Below, piece after piece: positions 52,994-62,635 of a stretch of 64,000 nt of DNA. A program made the translations under genes and the position numbers. The first letter of the stretch is position 1; every line of letters begins with the position of its first letter. Origin of the DNA: Dysgonomonas sp. UBA7710 (GTDB lineage: Bacteria; Bacteroidota; Bacteroidia; Bacteroidales; Dysgonomonadaceae); assembly GCF_002482385.1 (NCBI RefSeq), contig NZ_DLFW01000041.1:1-64000 (forward strand). Direction: 5' to 3'. The notes under the pieces were generated by a model. The model was not told where the DNA came from, made no database searches, and saw only the letters and a program-made list of their open reading frames with translations.

Positions 52994-53902
52994 TCATTTT
53001 TTTATGAAAATATGATATTTGTCCGCTAATAAATTGCAAATTTTCTCTTTGTCCGCTCCACATTCCATCTTTATTTCATAAATCTTAGTATCAACGAGTA
53101 CCCGATACCACCACCCCTGAATAAAAGTGAAGATGAATCCCTCCTTGCCTTCCCGCCATGCTCCCCTGATAATATAGCGGTATAAAAAGTAAGCGAACGC
53201 TCGCCAAAACAGCGGTTGACGAGTATATTTGAGTTTCTTCTGTCTTTTTTCCAAGGCTTGCTCACTAAGTCCATTAGTTCTTCCTTCGATGGCGGAATCA
53301 GACAAATTATATTCCAGGTTAAGCATTTCGGCAGCCTCACGTATTGCATAATTCACATGCTTGCGGCAAAACCATGATATATCATTGAGATTATGATCGC
53401 AGAAATCATTCTCGTATTCATCTGTTCGTCCTTCTGTAATCCTGATATGTTCATCCATCAATCGTTGCTCGCATACCGCCTTCCCTTTGCGAAACATTCT
53501 GAGCATTTTTACCGGATAAATGCCTCGCTTCATCCATCGCCCCATGAAAATATGCCGGCGGTTGAACACAATACCGGTAACATCCTGTGTTGCAAGTGGA
53601 ATTTTCTTTTGCAATTCTTCAATTAGTTCAGGCAAAAGATACTCATCGGCATCTAGCCGCAGAATCCACTCCGTGTCAATGGAAAGATGTTCCAATGCCC
53701 AGTTAAATTGTGCCGCCTGATTTCCCGGCCATTGATGTTCTATTACTTCTGCTCCTAGAGAGAAAGCTATTTTTTGTGTTGCATCTGTTGAAAAGCAATC
53801 AACTATATATACCTTCCGGGCTAATTGATTTACACACTCCAAGCACCGTTTGATGTGCAATTGTTCGTTTTTGGTAAGAATAATAACTGTCAGGTCAAGC
53901 AT
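52994..53902 (-). CDS. Family 2 glycosyltransferase (WaaE/KdtX-like)
   Basis: 302 residues. VIILTKNEQLHIKRCLECV at the start, VDCFSTDATQKIA, and LRLDADEYLLPELI carrying the acidic metal motif. The C-terminal third with aromatic and basic residues (RQPLFWRAFAYFLYRYIIRG) may attach to the membrane. Residue 303 region overlaps the acetyltransferase by 8 nt, so the two are coupled. It belongs to the capsule/exopolysaccharide assembly set. Confidence 0.88.
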   Translation of the reverse strand: MLDLTVIILTKNEQLHIKRCLECVNQLARKVYIVDCFSTDATQKIAFSLGAEVIEHQWPGNQAAQFNWALEHLSIDTEWILRLDADEYLLPELIEELQKKIPLATQDVTGIVFNRRHIFMGRWMKRGIYPVKMLRMFRKGKAVCEQRLMDEHIRITEGRTDEYENDFCDHNLNDISWFCRKHVNYAIREAAEMLNLEYNLSDSAIEGRTNGLSEQALEKRQKKLKYTRQPLFWRAFAYFLYRYIIRGAWREGKEGFIFTFIQGWWYRVLVDTKIYEIKMECGADKEKICNLLADKYHIFIKK

Positions 53903-54461
53903 CTTGTATAACTCTTCTTTTTATGAATTTAGCGGGATTACCGCCGACTACCGTCCATGGTTCCACATCTCTGAATACGGCGGCACAAGCACCGACCACC
54001 GCTCCCTGCCTTACCGTAACTCCCATACCCACAAAAGCACCCGTAGCGACCCATGCCTGATCTTCTATAACGATAGGGGCTGTAATCAATGGATTGAGCG
54101 GATTAGTTATATCATGGCTTGCCGTACAGAGGTAAGCTCCTTGCGATATTGTTGAGTTTGCCCCAATTTTAACAAGGGCAACATTGTAGCAATTTACCTC
54201 CGAAGCCAAACAAGAATAATGTTCCATTATCAGATTTGCCGGATAGTAGATCCTTGCAGATGAGTAAATCACGGCGGTCGCATCTATCTTCGCTCCAAAA
54301 ATCCGGAGTAAAAAACGTTTCCATCCGCTACCAAGGCTACGAGGTAGCCAACCGGCGAACAATACCCAAACAATCGACCATATAAAACGTATAGCCTGAT
54401 GCTTACAGGATAAAATATTCCGGTACTTCGATAAATTAATCTTTGCTTCACTCATATACAA
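53895..54461 (-). CDS. WcaF-like sugar O-acetyltransferase
   Basis: 188 residues with a hexapeptide-repeat left-handed beta-helix (about 75-175: GAKIDATAVIYSSARIYYP, VKIGANSTISQGAYLCTAS, PIVIEDQAWVATGAFVGMG, VRQGAVVGACAAVFRDVEP), ending GGNPAKFIKRRV, the acyltransferase C-terminus. HDITNPLNP holds the likely catalytic His. It acetylates a sugar of the repeat unit, using acetyl-CoA. An alternative start 6 nt downstream exists. Overlaps both neighbours by a few bases. Confidence 0.88.
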   Translation of the reverse strand: MYMSEAKINLSKYRNILSCKHQAIRFIWSIVWVLFAGWLPRSLGSGWKRFLLRIFGAKIDATAVIYSSARIYYPANLIMEHYSCLASEVNCYNVALVKIGANSTISQGAYLCTASHDITNPLNPLITAPIVIEDQAWVATGAFVGMGVTVRQGAVVGACAAVFRDVEPWTVVGGNPAKFIKRRVIQDA

Positions 54462-55581
54462 ATTCTGGTTTTGAGGCCTGACCGAGAATCCACTGATATA
54501 AATGCTTCATTTTCCCGGCAAGAACTTCAACAGAGTAATTTTCACGCATTAGCTGTTTACCATTCATTCCCATATATATGCGTTCTTCTTCCGTCAGAGA
54601 AATAGCCTCTATCAATGTCTTAGTTATGCTTTCCTGATCGTTATCAATCCACCAGCCACAATGATGAGTTTCCAATTCTCTCCACGGCATTCCCCTGGAA
54701 GCTATCACCGGGACTCCTCTTACCAATGCTTCCGTAACAATATTACCAAAGTTTTCAAAATCGCTGGGAACAACAAGTAACGAGAGTTGCGTCATTATTT
54801 CATCCTTCTCTTTACCTGATAAGAATCCGGTAAACTTAACATTGGATAGATTCAGACGTTTAACTTCATTGTGCAGGAACCTTTCGTAAACATTATCTCC
54901 GGAACCGATAATGGCAAGGTGTAAATTGCTTGTTTTATCTCTTGAATCATTCATTGCGTAAATCAATTTTTCGATACGCTTACGCGGATGAATACGACCG
55001 AGATAACCAATTTTCATTTGCGGCTTATCAGGTATCGGACGATCAACAACATGGTTTATATCTATCGGATTGGGCAATACCGCCACGGGATTGCAAAACC
55101 CTAATGTGCGATAATGCTCCATTTCTTCAATACATGTAGCTTGAATGCAGGCCGCCTTTTGTAAATCTTTCCGTTGATACAGAATTAACGATGCTTTCTT
55201 AACCAAAGCCGAATGAGCCAGAGCTTGCGGATAAAGCATTCCCCGGAGGGTCATAATATACGGTTTCCCATGCCGGCGGGCATAAGATGTTACACCATGC
55301 CCCAGGTATTGCCACAATCCATGCACATGATATAGGTCATACACAGACAATTTATCCAACATTTCTTTCAGCCCTGGCATATACCCCAAGCGCACATTTC
55401 TCATCACAGCCGTATAATGAATGGTCATGTTATTGGCTATCAATTTGTCCTTTTCGCGCAAGGGGGACATTATGACTTCAGCCCTTTCCCCGGCATCATT
55501 CAGTCCTTTCACGGTTAAATAAAGACTCAAAGCCGGACCTCCCGATTGGATACCCAATGAGCCTGAATGCAATATTTTCAT
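54448..55581 (-). CDS. Family 4 glycosyltransferase
   Basis: 377 residues with a GT-B fold. N-terminal GSLGIQSGGPALSLYLTVKG; C-terminal KIGYLGRIHPRKRIEKLI and FENFGNIVTEALVRGVPVIA with the E-x7-E nucleotide-binding pair. Uses a nucleotide sugar and retains the anomer, as is known of GT4. Overlaps the acetyltransferase start by 14 nt and lies 12 nt after the upstream glycosyltransferase. Sugar not readable. Confidence 0.9.
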   Translation of the reverse strand: MKILHSGSLGIQSGGPALSLYLTVKGLNDAGERAEVIMSPLREKDKLIANNMTIHYTAVMRNVRLGYMPGLKEMLDKLSVYDLYHVHGLWQYLGHGVTSYARRHGKPYIMTLRGMLYPQALAHSALVKKASLILYQRKDLQKAACIQATCIEEMEHYRTLGFCNPVAVLPNPIDINHVVDRPIPDKPQMKIGYLGRIHPRKRIEKLIYAMNDSRDKTSNLHLAIIGSGDNVYERFLHNEVKRLNLSNVKFTGFLSGKEKDEIMTQLSLLVVPSDFENFGNIVTEALVRGVPVIASRGMPWRELETHHCGWWIDNDQESITKTLIEAISLTEEERIYMGMNGKQLMRENYSVEVLAGKMKHLYQWILGQASKPEFVYE

Positions 55582-55593
55582 TTTATATAGGTA

Positions 55594-56682
55594 TCAATCA
55601 TTATTCAACCATGAGGGTATAATTCTTTTGTCCGGATCAGTAAGGACAGCATTGAAATAAGTGGCAGCATTATCTCCTGAAATATGATCGTAAGTCCAAT
55701 TGATTATGTTTCTACGCTGTTTCTGCGTGATTGGACCTTTCTCTAGCCATTTCCGGAGTTGCATTTTCATATCGGAATTATACTCGTCGAAGCAAAAAAC
55801 ACCGCCTCTCTCATTATTATCCAGAAGGGCGGAGGCTCCGCAATTTTCGGAGCAAAGTACTCTTGTGCCACACATCAAAGCCTCATTGACCACCGCTCCC
55901 CAACCATCATATAAACTGGGGAGGATTAAAAGGTCGGATCGGGAAAGATAGTCTGTAATATTTTCATTTGGTATGGCTCCTACATATTTTATTTGCTGTT
56001 CTTCCTCTATTATTTTCAGAAGCCGGGATTCCAAACTTCCATTCCCAATAATATAAAAAGTGTTGAATAAGCATGTCTGAGTTTTTATCACTTTTACCAA
56101 GTTAAGAATATTCTTATTAACATCAAGCCGGCCAATAAAAATAATGTTAGGCTTAGTTTGTTCTATAATGCTCTTTGCATGAATGTGCCGGTGTTCGGTA
56201 AAATACCCCCACTGATATATTTTTTCTTTGGGGAAACCGCTCTTTATATAACATTCTTCCCCTTTGTATCCGGTAACAAAAAGAACATTGATATATTTTT
56301 CGTATCGGATACGAAGATACTTGTATTTTAATCTTCGTAATAATCCCGTAATTCCCAACCACTTATATGGTTCCAGCATTACTGCAATCCGGCAATGATT
56401 TTTGGCAGCCTGCTTAAACACGGCATACACCATAGGATTGGCATCAATACCCGAAAATATGTGATAAGATTCTTTATCAGCCAATAATTCAGAGATTTTG
56501 CTGTCGTCAGGTGCTATTATTATGCGGGCGTTACCCATTTGCGGCACCTTCCATCCTTCCTTCAAACGTGCCGCACTGCACTCCCGCTCTACAACAAGAG
56601 TTACCGGATTGATTGCTGAAAGAGACTTAATAAATGCAGACTGATGAATACTTATTACATTTTGCCAGAAAACTAAACTCAT
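55594..56682 (-). CDS. Family 4 glycosyltransferase
   Basis: 362 residues, GT-B. NIIFIGRLDVNKNILNLVK and YDGWGAVVNEALMCGTRVL carry the C-domain motifs (E-x7-E). The N-terminal half is diverged (LVFWQNVISIHQSAFIKSL), as is common for the acceptor-binding domain. Its start overlaps the polymerase stop by 4 nt. Confidence 0.87.
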   Translation of the reverse strand: MSLVFWQNVISIHQSAFIKSLSAINPVTLVVERECSAARLKEGWKVPQMGNARIIIAPDDSKISELLADKESYHIFSGIDANPMVYAVFKQAAKNHCRIAVMLEPYKWLGITGLLRRLKYKYLRIRYEKYINVLFVTGYKGEECYIKSGFPKEKIYQWGYFTEHRHIHAKSIIEQTKPNIIFIGRLDVNKNILNLVKVIKTQTCLFNTFYIIGNGSLESRLLKIIEEEQQIKYVGAIPNENITDYLSRSDLLILPSLYDGWGAVVNEALMCGTRVLCSENCGASALLDNNERGGVFCFDEYNSDMKMQLRKWLEKGPITQKQRRNIINWTYDHISGDNAATYFNAVLTDPDKRIIPSWLNND

Positions 56683-57878
56683 TCTGATTCTTGAGATTGC
56701 TTAAATTTGATATAACATGAAGCGGTACCCAGACACAGCCATAGATAGAAGAAAAAGAAACTCCCGGAGGAAATAACATAGCCTTCGGCCATCATGTGTA
56801 TTCCCAAAAAGACTAAAGAGCTTATTAATAAAAGCGATGTCTGATCCCCTATTCTATTTAGTTCCCATATTGTCTTGCAATAAATCAGAACAAAGATAAA
56901 AAAAGAGAAAATACCTGTGCTTGAAAGTAGGAACAACCAACCATTGCCAGGCTCGACCGTTCCGGTGTACTTGCTTTCGACAACACTTGCTTTCGGTAAT
57001 CTGACTGCCCCGTATCCATATCCGATGAAAGGGCTATACTTAAATTCCTCGATTCGAGATTCCCACCTTCCCGCACGACTGCTTATCATCGACCCTCTAC
57101 TTTCGGAATATGCAACCTTCATTTGAATTGTTTCAGTATATTTCCACCAAAAAGGGGATGTAGCCGCTATTACAATAACAATTGCCGCAGCATAACGAAT
57201 AAATTTCGACAGGTTGCGAAAATATAACCAAATCCACACTGTAAAAGCGCCGACAAACGACAATAAGGCAGCCCTCGATCCGGCAAGCAGGCAGGAAAAG
57301 AAACATATTATGACGGCAATCCATAGTACATATTTCTTTTTCTTCGATAATATTTCTTTCTTGAATAAACCATATTGAATACCGTACAATACAGCTAAGG
57401 CTGCTACAGGCCCCATAGTCATAGAATGAACTGTGATTCCTCCGAATAAATTTCCTCGCTCGGTAATTGTGACAGGACGGTATATGATATAAAGAATAAA
57501 GGATATTACTCCTATCCCCATAAACATCCATGAAATATAATTTAACGATAAGATTCGCACATTGCACAACCACTGATTTTGGAACAGCGGCCCTATGCAA
57601 AATATAATCAAAATAAGTCCTATGAATCTTTCCCATGGATGGAAAAATCCCGGGATATCATTGCCTAAAATAGAAAGAAAACAAATGTAAAAGAATAAGA
57701 TTACCAACCAATTAATTTTATTATTTCGATTCATCAGCACAACTATGCCTAACATGGCAAACGCACCATAATATATTGCTACGGAAAGTGATGGCACAAA
57801 TTTTATAATTCGCATCATTGGGAGCAATACACAAATCAGTGCAAATACCGATTCCTTATGAAAAAAATTGTTGTTCAT
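56679..57878 (-). CDS. Wzy-type polysaccharide polymerase / O-antigen ligase family
   Basis: 399 residues with about 10-11 membrane helices and a large external loop (about 240-310) containing SSRAGRWESRIEEFKYSP and GYGYGAVRL, the Wzy_C/O-antigen-ligase signature region. In a Wzx/Wzy pathway it links repeat units in the periplasm. Flanked by overlapping glycosyltransferase genes on both sides (4 nt each). Confidence 0.87.
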   Translation of the reverse strand: MNNNFFHKESVFALICVLLPMMRIIKFVPSLSVAIYYGAFAMLGIVVLMNRNNKINWLVILFFYICFLSILGNDIPGFFHPWERFIGLILIIFCIGPLFQNQWLCNVRILSLNYISWMFMGIGVISFILYIIYRPVTITERGNLFGGITVHSMTMGPVAALAVLYGIQYGLFKKEILSKKKKYVLWIAVIICFFSCLLAGSRAALLSFVGAFTVWIWLYFRNLSKFIRYAAAIVIVIAATSPFWWKYTETIQMKVAYSESRGSMISSRAGRWESRIEEFKYSPFIGYGYGAVRLPKASVVESKYTGTVEPGNGWLFLLSSTGIFSFFIFVLIYCKTIWELNRIGDQTSLLLISSLVFLGIHMMAEGYVISSGSFFFFYLWLCLGTASCYIKFKQSQESE

Positions 57879-59125
57879 TCGTGAAAATCGTCGATTTGTT
57901 TGAGGAACCTAGCTATTAAAAAATCTATATCATGGGAAATCTGTAACTTTTGCCGGAATCGCTGGCAGGCAAAAGTGTGTATCATTTCAGCTAATTGATG
58001 ATAATTATGCTTCTGAAATACCCATTTGTCATATTCCGGTGATGACAGGTATTCTGTCGCACCCTGGCCTTCACAAATCATAAAAGGAACGCCACATGCA
58101 TAGGCCTCAGTAAATACACATCCAAATCCCTCATAGACAGACGGCAATACGAACAAGTCAAGCGTGTTGTAATAGGTGCATAATTGAGAATGATCGACTT
58201 CTGAGTCGAATTGAATATACCTATTCAATCCTGCATCTGTCACATAATTTTTACATTTTTTCAATTCGGGACCACTCCCGATAAAAGATACTTTAATATC
58301 TGTAAGCCCATGGTTATTAATCAATTCTTCTGTCGCTTTAATCAAAGTAATCTGATCTTTCAATGTCTGGAAATTTGCAATACACCCTATTTTAAATAAT
58401 CCCGTAGTTTGATTTTTCTTTAAAGGATAGAACTTATTTTTATCTACTCCATTATAAAGTACTATGGACCGGGCAATACGAGGAGACGACATACGCTTTA
58501 TCCTTATCAATTTTTTAATATAGGGAACATAATCCTCCAACGGAGAAGCTGACGGAAACAGATGAAGATTATCATTTACAATCTTACTGATTGATATATG
58601 AATATCTATATTTTCAAATAACCGTACATTCATCATAGCCCGAAACCATAAGTTAGGGAGCCAGGCAGATAATTTTCCATTGAGTATCGTGAATGGGTCC
58701 CTGCTATGATGTTGTAGAAGAACCCTGATATGGGGGTATTGTTTTTTTAATGCTACCCCTAAAGCACCGAATGTAGATGTGTGACAATGCACATACTTAA
58801 TTTGTTTACCCGGAATACCACATTTGTAAAAGGTTTTTAGAAACTTATGCGCATTGTAGGAGTTCAAAATCCCGTTGAAAAAATAAGACGGCATATTTCG
58901 CATGGGAAACAGATGAACTTTAATTCCTCCATATTCATATATCTCCTGTTTTTCATTACTCCGGCAGGGCGCAAACACAACAACTTTGTACTCACTATTC
59001 CGGGCGATAGCCTGTACCTGATCATATATATAAGGGCCCCGAAACGATTCTCCCGACGGGAAAAAAGGGGTGATTACAATGTAATATTTACCACTGTCTT
59101 GGGGAACGTCTGTAACCTTTTGCAT
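57875..59125 (-). CDS. Family 4 glycosyltransferase
   Basis: 416 residues, GT-B. N-terminal ITPFFPSGESFRGPYIYDQV; C-terminal FKIGCIANFQTLKDQITLI, YEGFGCVFTEAYACGVPFMI (E-x7-E motif) and a short amphipathic end. Overlaps the polymerase by 4 nt. Donor sugar unknown. Confidence 0.9.
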   Translation of the reverse strand: MQKVTDVPQDSGKYYIVITPFFPSGESFRGPYIYDQVQAIARNSEYKVVVFAPCRSNEKQEIYEYGGIKVHLFPMRNMPSYFFNGILNSYNAHKFLKTFYKCGIPGKQIKYVHCHTSTFGALGVALKKQYPHIRVLLQHHSRDPFTILNGKLSAWLPNLWFRAMMNVRLFENIDIHISISKIVNDNLHLFPSASPLEDYVPYIKKLIRIKRMSSPRIARSIVLYNGVDKNKFYPLKKNQTTGLFKIGCIANFQTLKDQITLIKATEELINNHGLTDIKVSFIGSGPELKKCKNYVTDAGLNRYIQFDSEVDHSQLCTYYNTLDLFVLPSVYEGFGCVFTEAYACGVPFMICEGQGATEYLSSPEYDKWVFQKHNYHQLAEMIHTFACQRFRQKLQISHDIDFLIARFLKQIDDFHE

Positions 59126-59136
59126 AGAATAAACAA

Positions 59137-60129
59137 CTACCGAATAAGTTTACGGGCTATATCTTTAGCATAATCAATCAAATGGCGGAATGTTAAAGTC
59201 CATGAAATACCGGGTTTGTCTGATGCCAGTAGCGACTTTATATCCCGTGTATATCCATCGTTAATAGTTTTAATATATAGTACTTCAGATTTTAATATGT
59301 CAAGTTGCCAGCTTTCGACTTTTTTTATTAACCCCGTTAAGTATATACAATACAATATATTACGACAAATATTGTAAGAAAATTCTTCGACACAGTTTTC
59401 AGAAATATATTTATTATATTTAATACGAAGTTGAATCATGTTTTCGATATAGTTCTGAATTTTAGCAATGAGAGAAGCTTGTTTTGAATGTGAAATTGAA
59501 TTTTGTAATATACGATAACGGTAGATTTTTTCCGAACATCTCAAAACAGAACATGATTTCTCGCTAAATAAAGAAGTAAGGAAACAGATATCCTGCCCCA
59601 ATTTTAAGTTTTCCTCAAACCTTATTGAGCCGATAAGATCCTTCTTGTATAATTTCCCCCATATTGAGCATAATGTATTATAAGTCAGTACATCTCTTAG
59701 CATTTGATCGCCGGAAGTTATTTTATCAGGGAAAACAGGCCGTTTATAGTTGTAATCTTTGCCATTCTCATGCATGCCTTGACATTCACCACAAACAAGC
59801 TCAGCTTCAGTAATAGCTAATTTGTCAAATAATATTCGTAATGCATCTGGTGTTAGCATATCGTCCGAATCTACAAAAAATATGTATTCTCCATTAGCCT
59901 TCTCCAAACCTATATTCCTCGCACGACATGCGCCCCGGTTTTCCGTCCTGACATATATAATACGGTTATCTGTATGGGCATAGCCCTGACATATATCACC
60001 GGAAGAGTCAGTGCTGCCGTCATTAACTAGAAATAATTCCCAGTTTGTATATGTTTGTTCCAGTATAGATTCTATACATTCGACAATATATTTTTCTACA
60101 TTATATACTGGTACTATAATTGAAATCAT
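59137..60129 (-). CDS. Family 2 glycosyltransferase
   Basis: 330 residues. SIIVPVYNVEKYIVECIESI, LVNDGSTDSSGDIC, ENRGACRARNIGLEKANGEY and FFVDSDDMLTPDAL (DxD) are the GT2/CapA-type core. The C-terminal about 120 residues are Lys/Ile/Asn-rich and diverged. Spaced 11 nt from the upstream glycosyltransferase and 18 nt from the fucosyltransferase-like gene. Confidence 0.9.
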   Translation of the reverse strand: MISIIVPVYNVEKYIVECIESILEQTYTNWELFLVNDGSTDSSGDICQGYAHTDNRIIYVRTENRGACRARNIGLEKANGEYIFFVDSDDMLTPDALRILFDKLAITEAELVCGECQGMHENGKDYNYKRPVFPDKITSGDQMLRDVLTYNTLCSIWGKLYKKDLIGSIRFEENLKLGQDICFLTSLFSEKSCSVLRCSEKIYRYRILQNSISHSKQASLIAKIQNYIENMIQLRIKYNKYISENCVEEFSYNICRNILYCIYLTGLIKKVESWQLDILKSEVLYIKTINDGYTRDIKSLLASDKPGISWTLTFRHLIDYAKDIARKLIR

Positions 60130-60147
60130 AGGATTATACTATTCTGT

Positions 60148-61041
60148 TTAATTATCAAATCTTAACCAGTCACAAGGCACCACTTCGTCGCCCGGGTTTC
60201 CTATAAACCATTTTCTTGGAGATATAACTATTTTAGCGGGATTTTGGTTAAGCCATGCACCCCACCAGCTGAAACTACTGTTGGCTATAATATTGTGAGT
60301 GCAATGAGCCATCAAAATCAAATCTTTAAATGAATCTTCTCCTTGATTCCAATCCACATATTCACAATCGCATCCAATAAGGAGATTCTCCTTAACCCAA
60401 GGAATATCATCGGAAAATATTACAAATACAGGATTATGATATTTTATTTTAAAATAAGAGATTGCACGTTGATAATATTCTGTACCATGGAAAACATTAT
60501 ACAAAGGGAGACCGATGTAATCCCCTCTGCGAATATGCAAACTGATAGTCTCATATTTTTTTATTCGGGCAAGAAGTCCGTCATTATCCGCTCCCAAAGA
60601 AGCATATTGCATCAAGTTCTTTTGTAATTCTTCTTTTACCACAGAAGTAAACATGTCATTTTGAAAAAATCCGGCAAATATCATTTTTTGATTATTATCA
60701 ATAATCTTTGCCATTTTATTGGGGGTAATTATAGCTGAATTATAAAAAGTCTTATACCCTAACAATTTATACCATGCTATTCTGGCTATCCGATGTGCCT
60801 TAGACTCTTTTTTATTATAAGACTTCCGATAATATTCAGCGGTATTGATTTTCTCCACAAAATCTGTGGAAAAAATTTTTTGAATCTCAATTCCATTATG
60901 AAAGTGATTGTAGCAATATTGACCAAAATCGGGAATAATTTTCACTTCGGGGAAATTTTTCTCTATATAGAGCATTGTTGCATATTGGAATAACTGATTA
61001 CCCAGACCTCCCCTATATATAAATCTTATAGTTTTTTCCAT
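60148..61041 (-). CDS. Alpha-1,2-fucosyltransferase-like glycosyltransferase (GT11)
   Basis: 297 residues. RGGLGNQLFQYA at the N-terminus and ISLHIRRGDYIGLP (about 170) are the GT11 hallmark motifs; the C-terminal HNIIANSSFSWWGAWLN is the third. The enzyme transfers L-fucose from GDP-fucose to a galactose-like acceptor, which gives surface glycans that resemble host glycans. No GDP-fucose synthesis gene is in the window, so the donor would come from elsewhere. Overlaps the flippase gene by 16 nt. Confidence 0.92.
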   Translation of the reverse strand: MEKTIRFIYRGGLGNQLFQYATMLYIEKNFPEVKIIPDFGQYCYNHFHNGIEIQKIFSTDFVEKINTAEYYRKSYNKKESKAHRIARIAWYKLLGYKTFYNSAIITPNKMAKIIDNNQKMIFAGFFQNDMFTSVVKEELQKNLMQYASLGADNDGLLARIKKYETISLHIRRGDYIGLPLYNVFHGTEYYQRAISYFKIKYHNPVFVIFSDDIPWVKENLLIGCDCEYVDWNQGEDSFKDLILMAHCTHNIIANSSFSWWGAWLNQNPAKIVISPRKWFIGNPGDEVVPCDWLRFDN

Positions 61042-62558
61042 GCTATTACTTTTTTAAATAACAAATTTTTAACTGCGAGTCTTTCTTTATATGTGAGGCC
61101 AATAGCTAATATTATAAATATTAAAACAGCCCATGACGATACGACAGACAATATTAAATTACCTAAAACCGAATAATGAAAATTACTTATTATAAGATAA
61201 CTAATCCATAAGCTACTTACCAAAACAACCAAGGTCGTAAAACATTCATTTCTGATAAATGACACTACTTCAAAAACGATATTCTTTTTAAGAAAATATA
61301 AAGAATAACCTAATATTATAATCTGGGCGATAACCTTTGAAACCAGGATATATTCAAACGGCATTCCGATTTGGAGATATAACCAGGCAACGGGGATAGA
61401 AATTATCCATAAAACAGAAGTCACAATCTGATACCGTTGAATTGCACCATGTGCCATTACAGCAGTCGAGAGAGGACCGATTAAAGAATCGAGATAAACC
61501 GATACGATAGAGAACATACATAAAGTTCCTGTATTTACAGGAACATCTTTCAGCCATAATTTTAGTATGATATTCATTTCCAGGATAAGAGGAACGGCAA
61601 GAAAAAAAAGAAGATAGGAAGAAACTTTAGCACACATCCTGATTAATGATTGATAATCCTCTTTCTCGTTGCATGTTATTGCTTTTGTAATCTGTGGATT
61701 GAATGCTGTTTGTACATTTTGCATAAATCCGTATACATTTCCATTGACTTGGTTGGCAATTCCCATGGCAGCACTTGCTACAGTACCTCCATAAATATTT
61801 ATAAGCATATTATTTCCTTGAGAGACACCCATTACTGCCCCCATTTTCAGAATGTTCCAACCGGTGAAAGATACCATTTCTTTAAATAAATCCCCGTTCC
61901 ATTGAAAATTATAGCGGCAGGTTGAAAATCGGATACGGCAATAAATTCGGTCAATTACGAATTTAATAATGGCAACAACTGCAAGAAATGCCGCGTAAAA
62001 AATCAAACGTTCAGAATCGGTTACAACAAGAAGCCACGCCACACCAAGTTTGAGCATCGCGCTGATTACACTGGACCACGCAAAATACGACATCTTCTCA
62101 TAAGCGATAATGGAGCCTGTATAGGGTACATTTAATATACCCAAAACGCATGAAAGCAATGCCAGCTGATAAACCCAATTGGCAGCATGCATTTTCGCCG
62201 CAGGTATATTAAGTTGGGTATTTAAGAACCATAGCCCTATAGTTTCGGCAAATATCAGAATCACAAATGAAATAATCATATGACAATTCATGCTCATAGA
62301 AAATACGTTCTTTGTTTCTATCATGTCATTCTTGCCTATAGAAACAGTCAGAAACCGCTGGGTGGAACCATTAAGAGCATTATTGAAGAAGCTAAACAAT
62401 ACAGCCAGTCCACCAACTACGCTAAATATGCCAAAATCTTCTATTCCAAGATTCTCGAGAATAACCCGGCTGGTATATAGAGAAACTCCCATCATGAGCG
62501 TCATCCGCATATACAAGTAAATCGAGTTTTTAGCTATTCTTCTTTTGTCAGATCCCAT
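61026..62558 (-). CDS. Wzx-type polysaccharide flippase
   Basis: 510 residues with about 12-14 membrane helices and the MATE/MVF-like layout: YLYMRMTLMMGVSLYTSRVI at the start, YGGTVASAAMGIANQVNGNV in the middle. It flips lipid-linked repeat units to the periplasm. It pairs with the polymerase at 56679 and the tyrosine kinase at 62636. Confidence 0.9.
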   Translation of the reverse strand: MGSDKRRIAKNSIYLYMRMTLMMGVSLYTSRVILENLGIEDFGIFSVVGGLAVLFSFFNNALNGSTQRFLTVSIGKNDMIETKNVFSMSMNCHMIISFVILIFAETIGLWFLNTQLNIPAAKMHAANWVYQLALLSCVLGILNVPYTGSIIAYEKMSYFAWSSVISAMLKLGVAWLLVVTDSERLIFYAAFLAVVAIIKFVIDRIYCRIRFSTCRYNFQWNGDLFKEMVSFTGWNILKMGAVMGVSQGNNMLINIYGGTVASAAMGIANQVNGNVYGFMQNVQTAFNPQITKAITCNEKEDYQSLIRMCAKVSSYLLFFLAVPLILEMNIILKLWLKDVPVNTGTLCMFSIVSVYLDSLIGPLSTAVMAHGAIQRYQIVTSVLWIISIPVAWLYLQIGMPFEYILVSKVIAQIIILGYSLYFLKKNIVFEVVSFIRNECFTTLVVLVSSLWISYLIISNFHYSVLGNLILSVVSSWAVLIFIILAIGLTYKERLAVKNLLFKKVIAWKKL

Positions 62559-62635
62559 TGAAATAATTATCAGATACTATATTTACCCTGCAATATCCTT
62601 TCGCACTATTTTGAGCAATAGACCATTATGCAGTT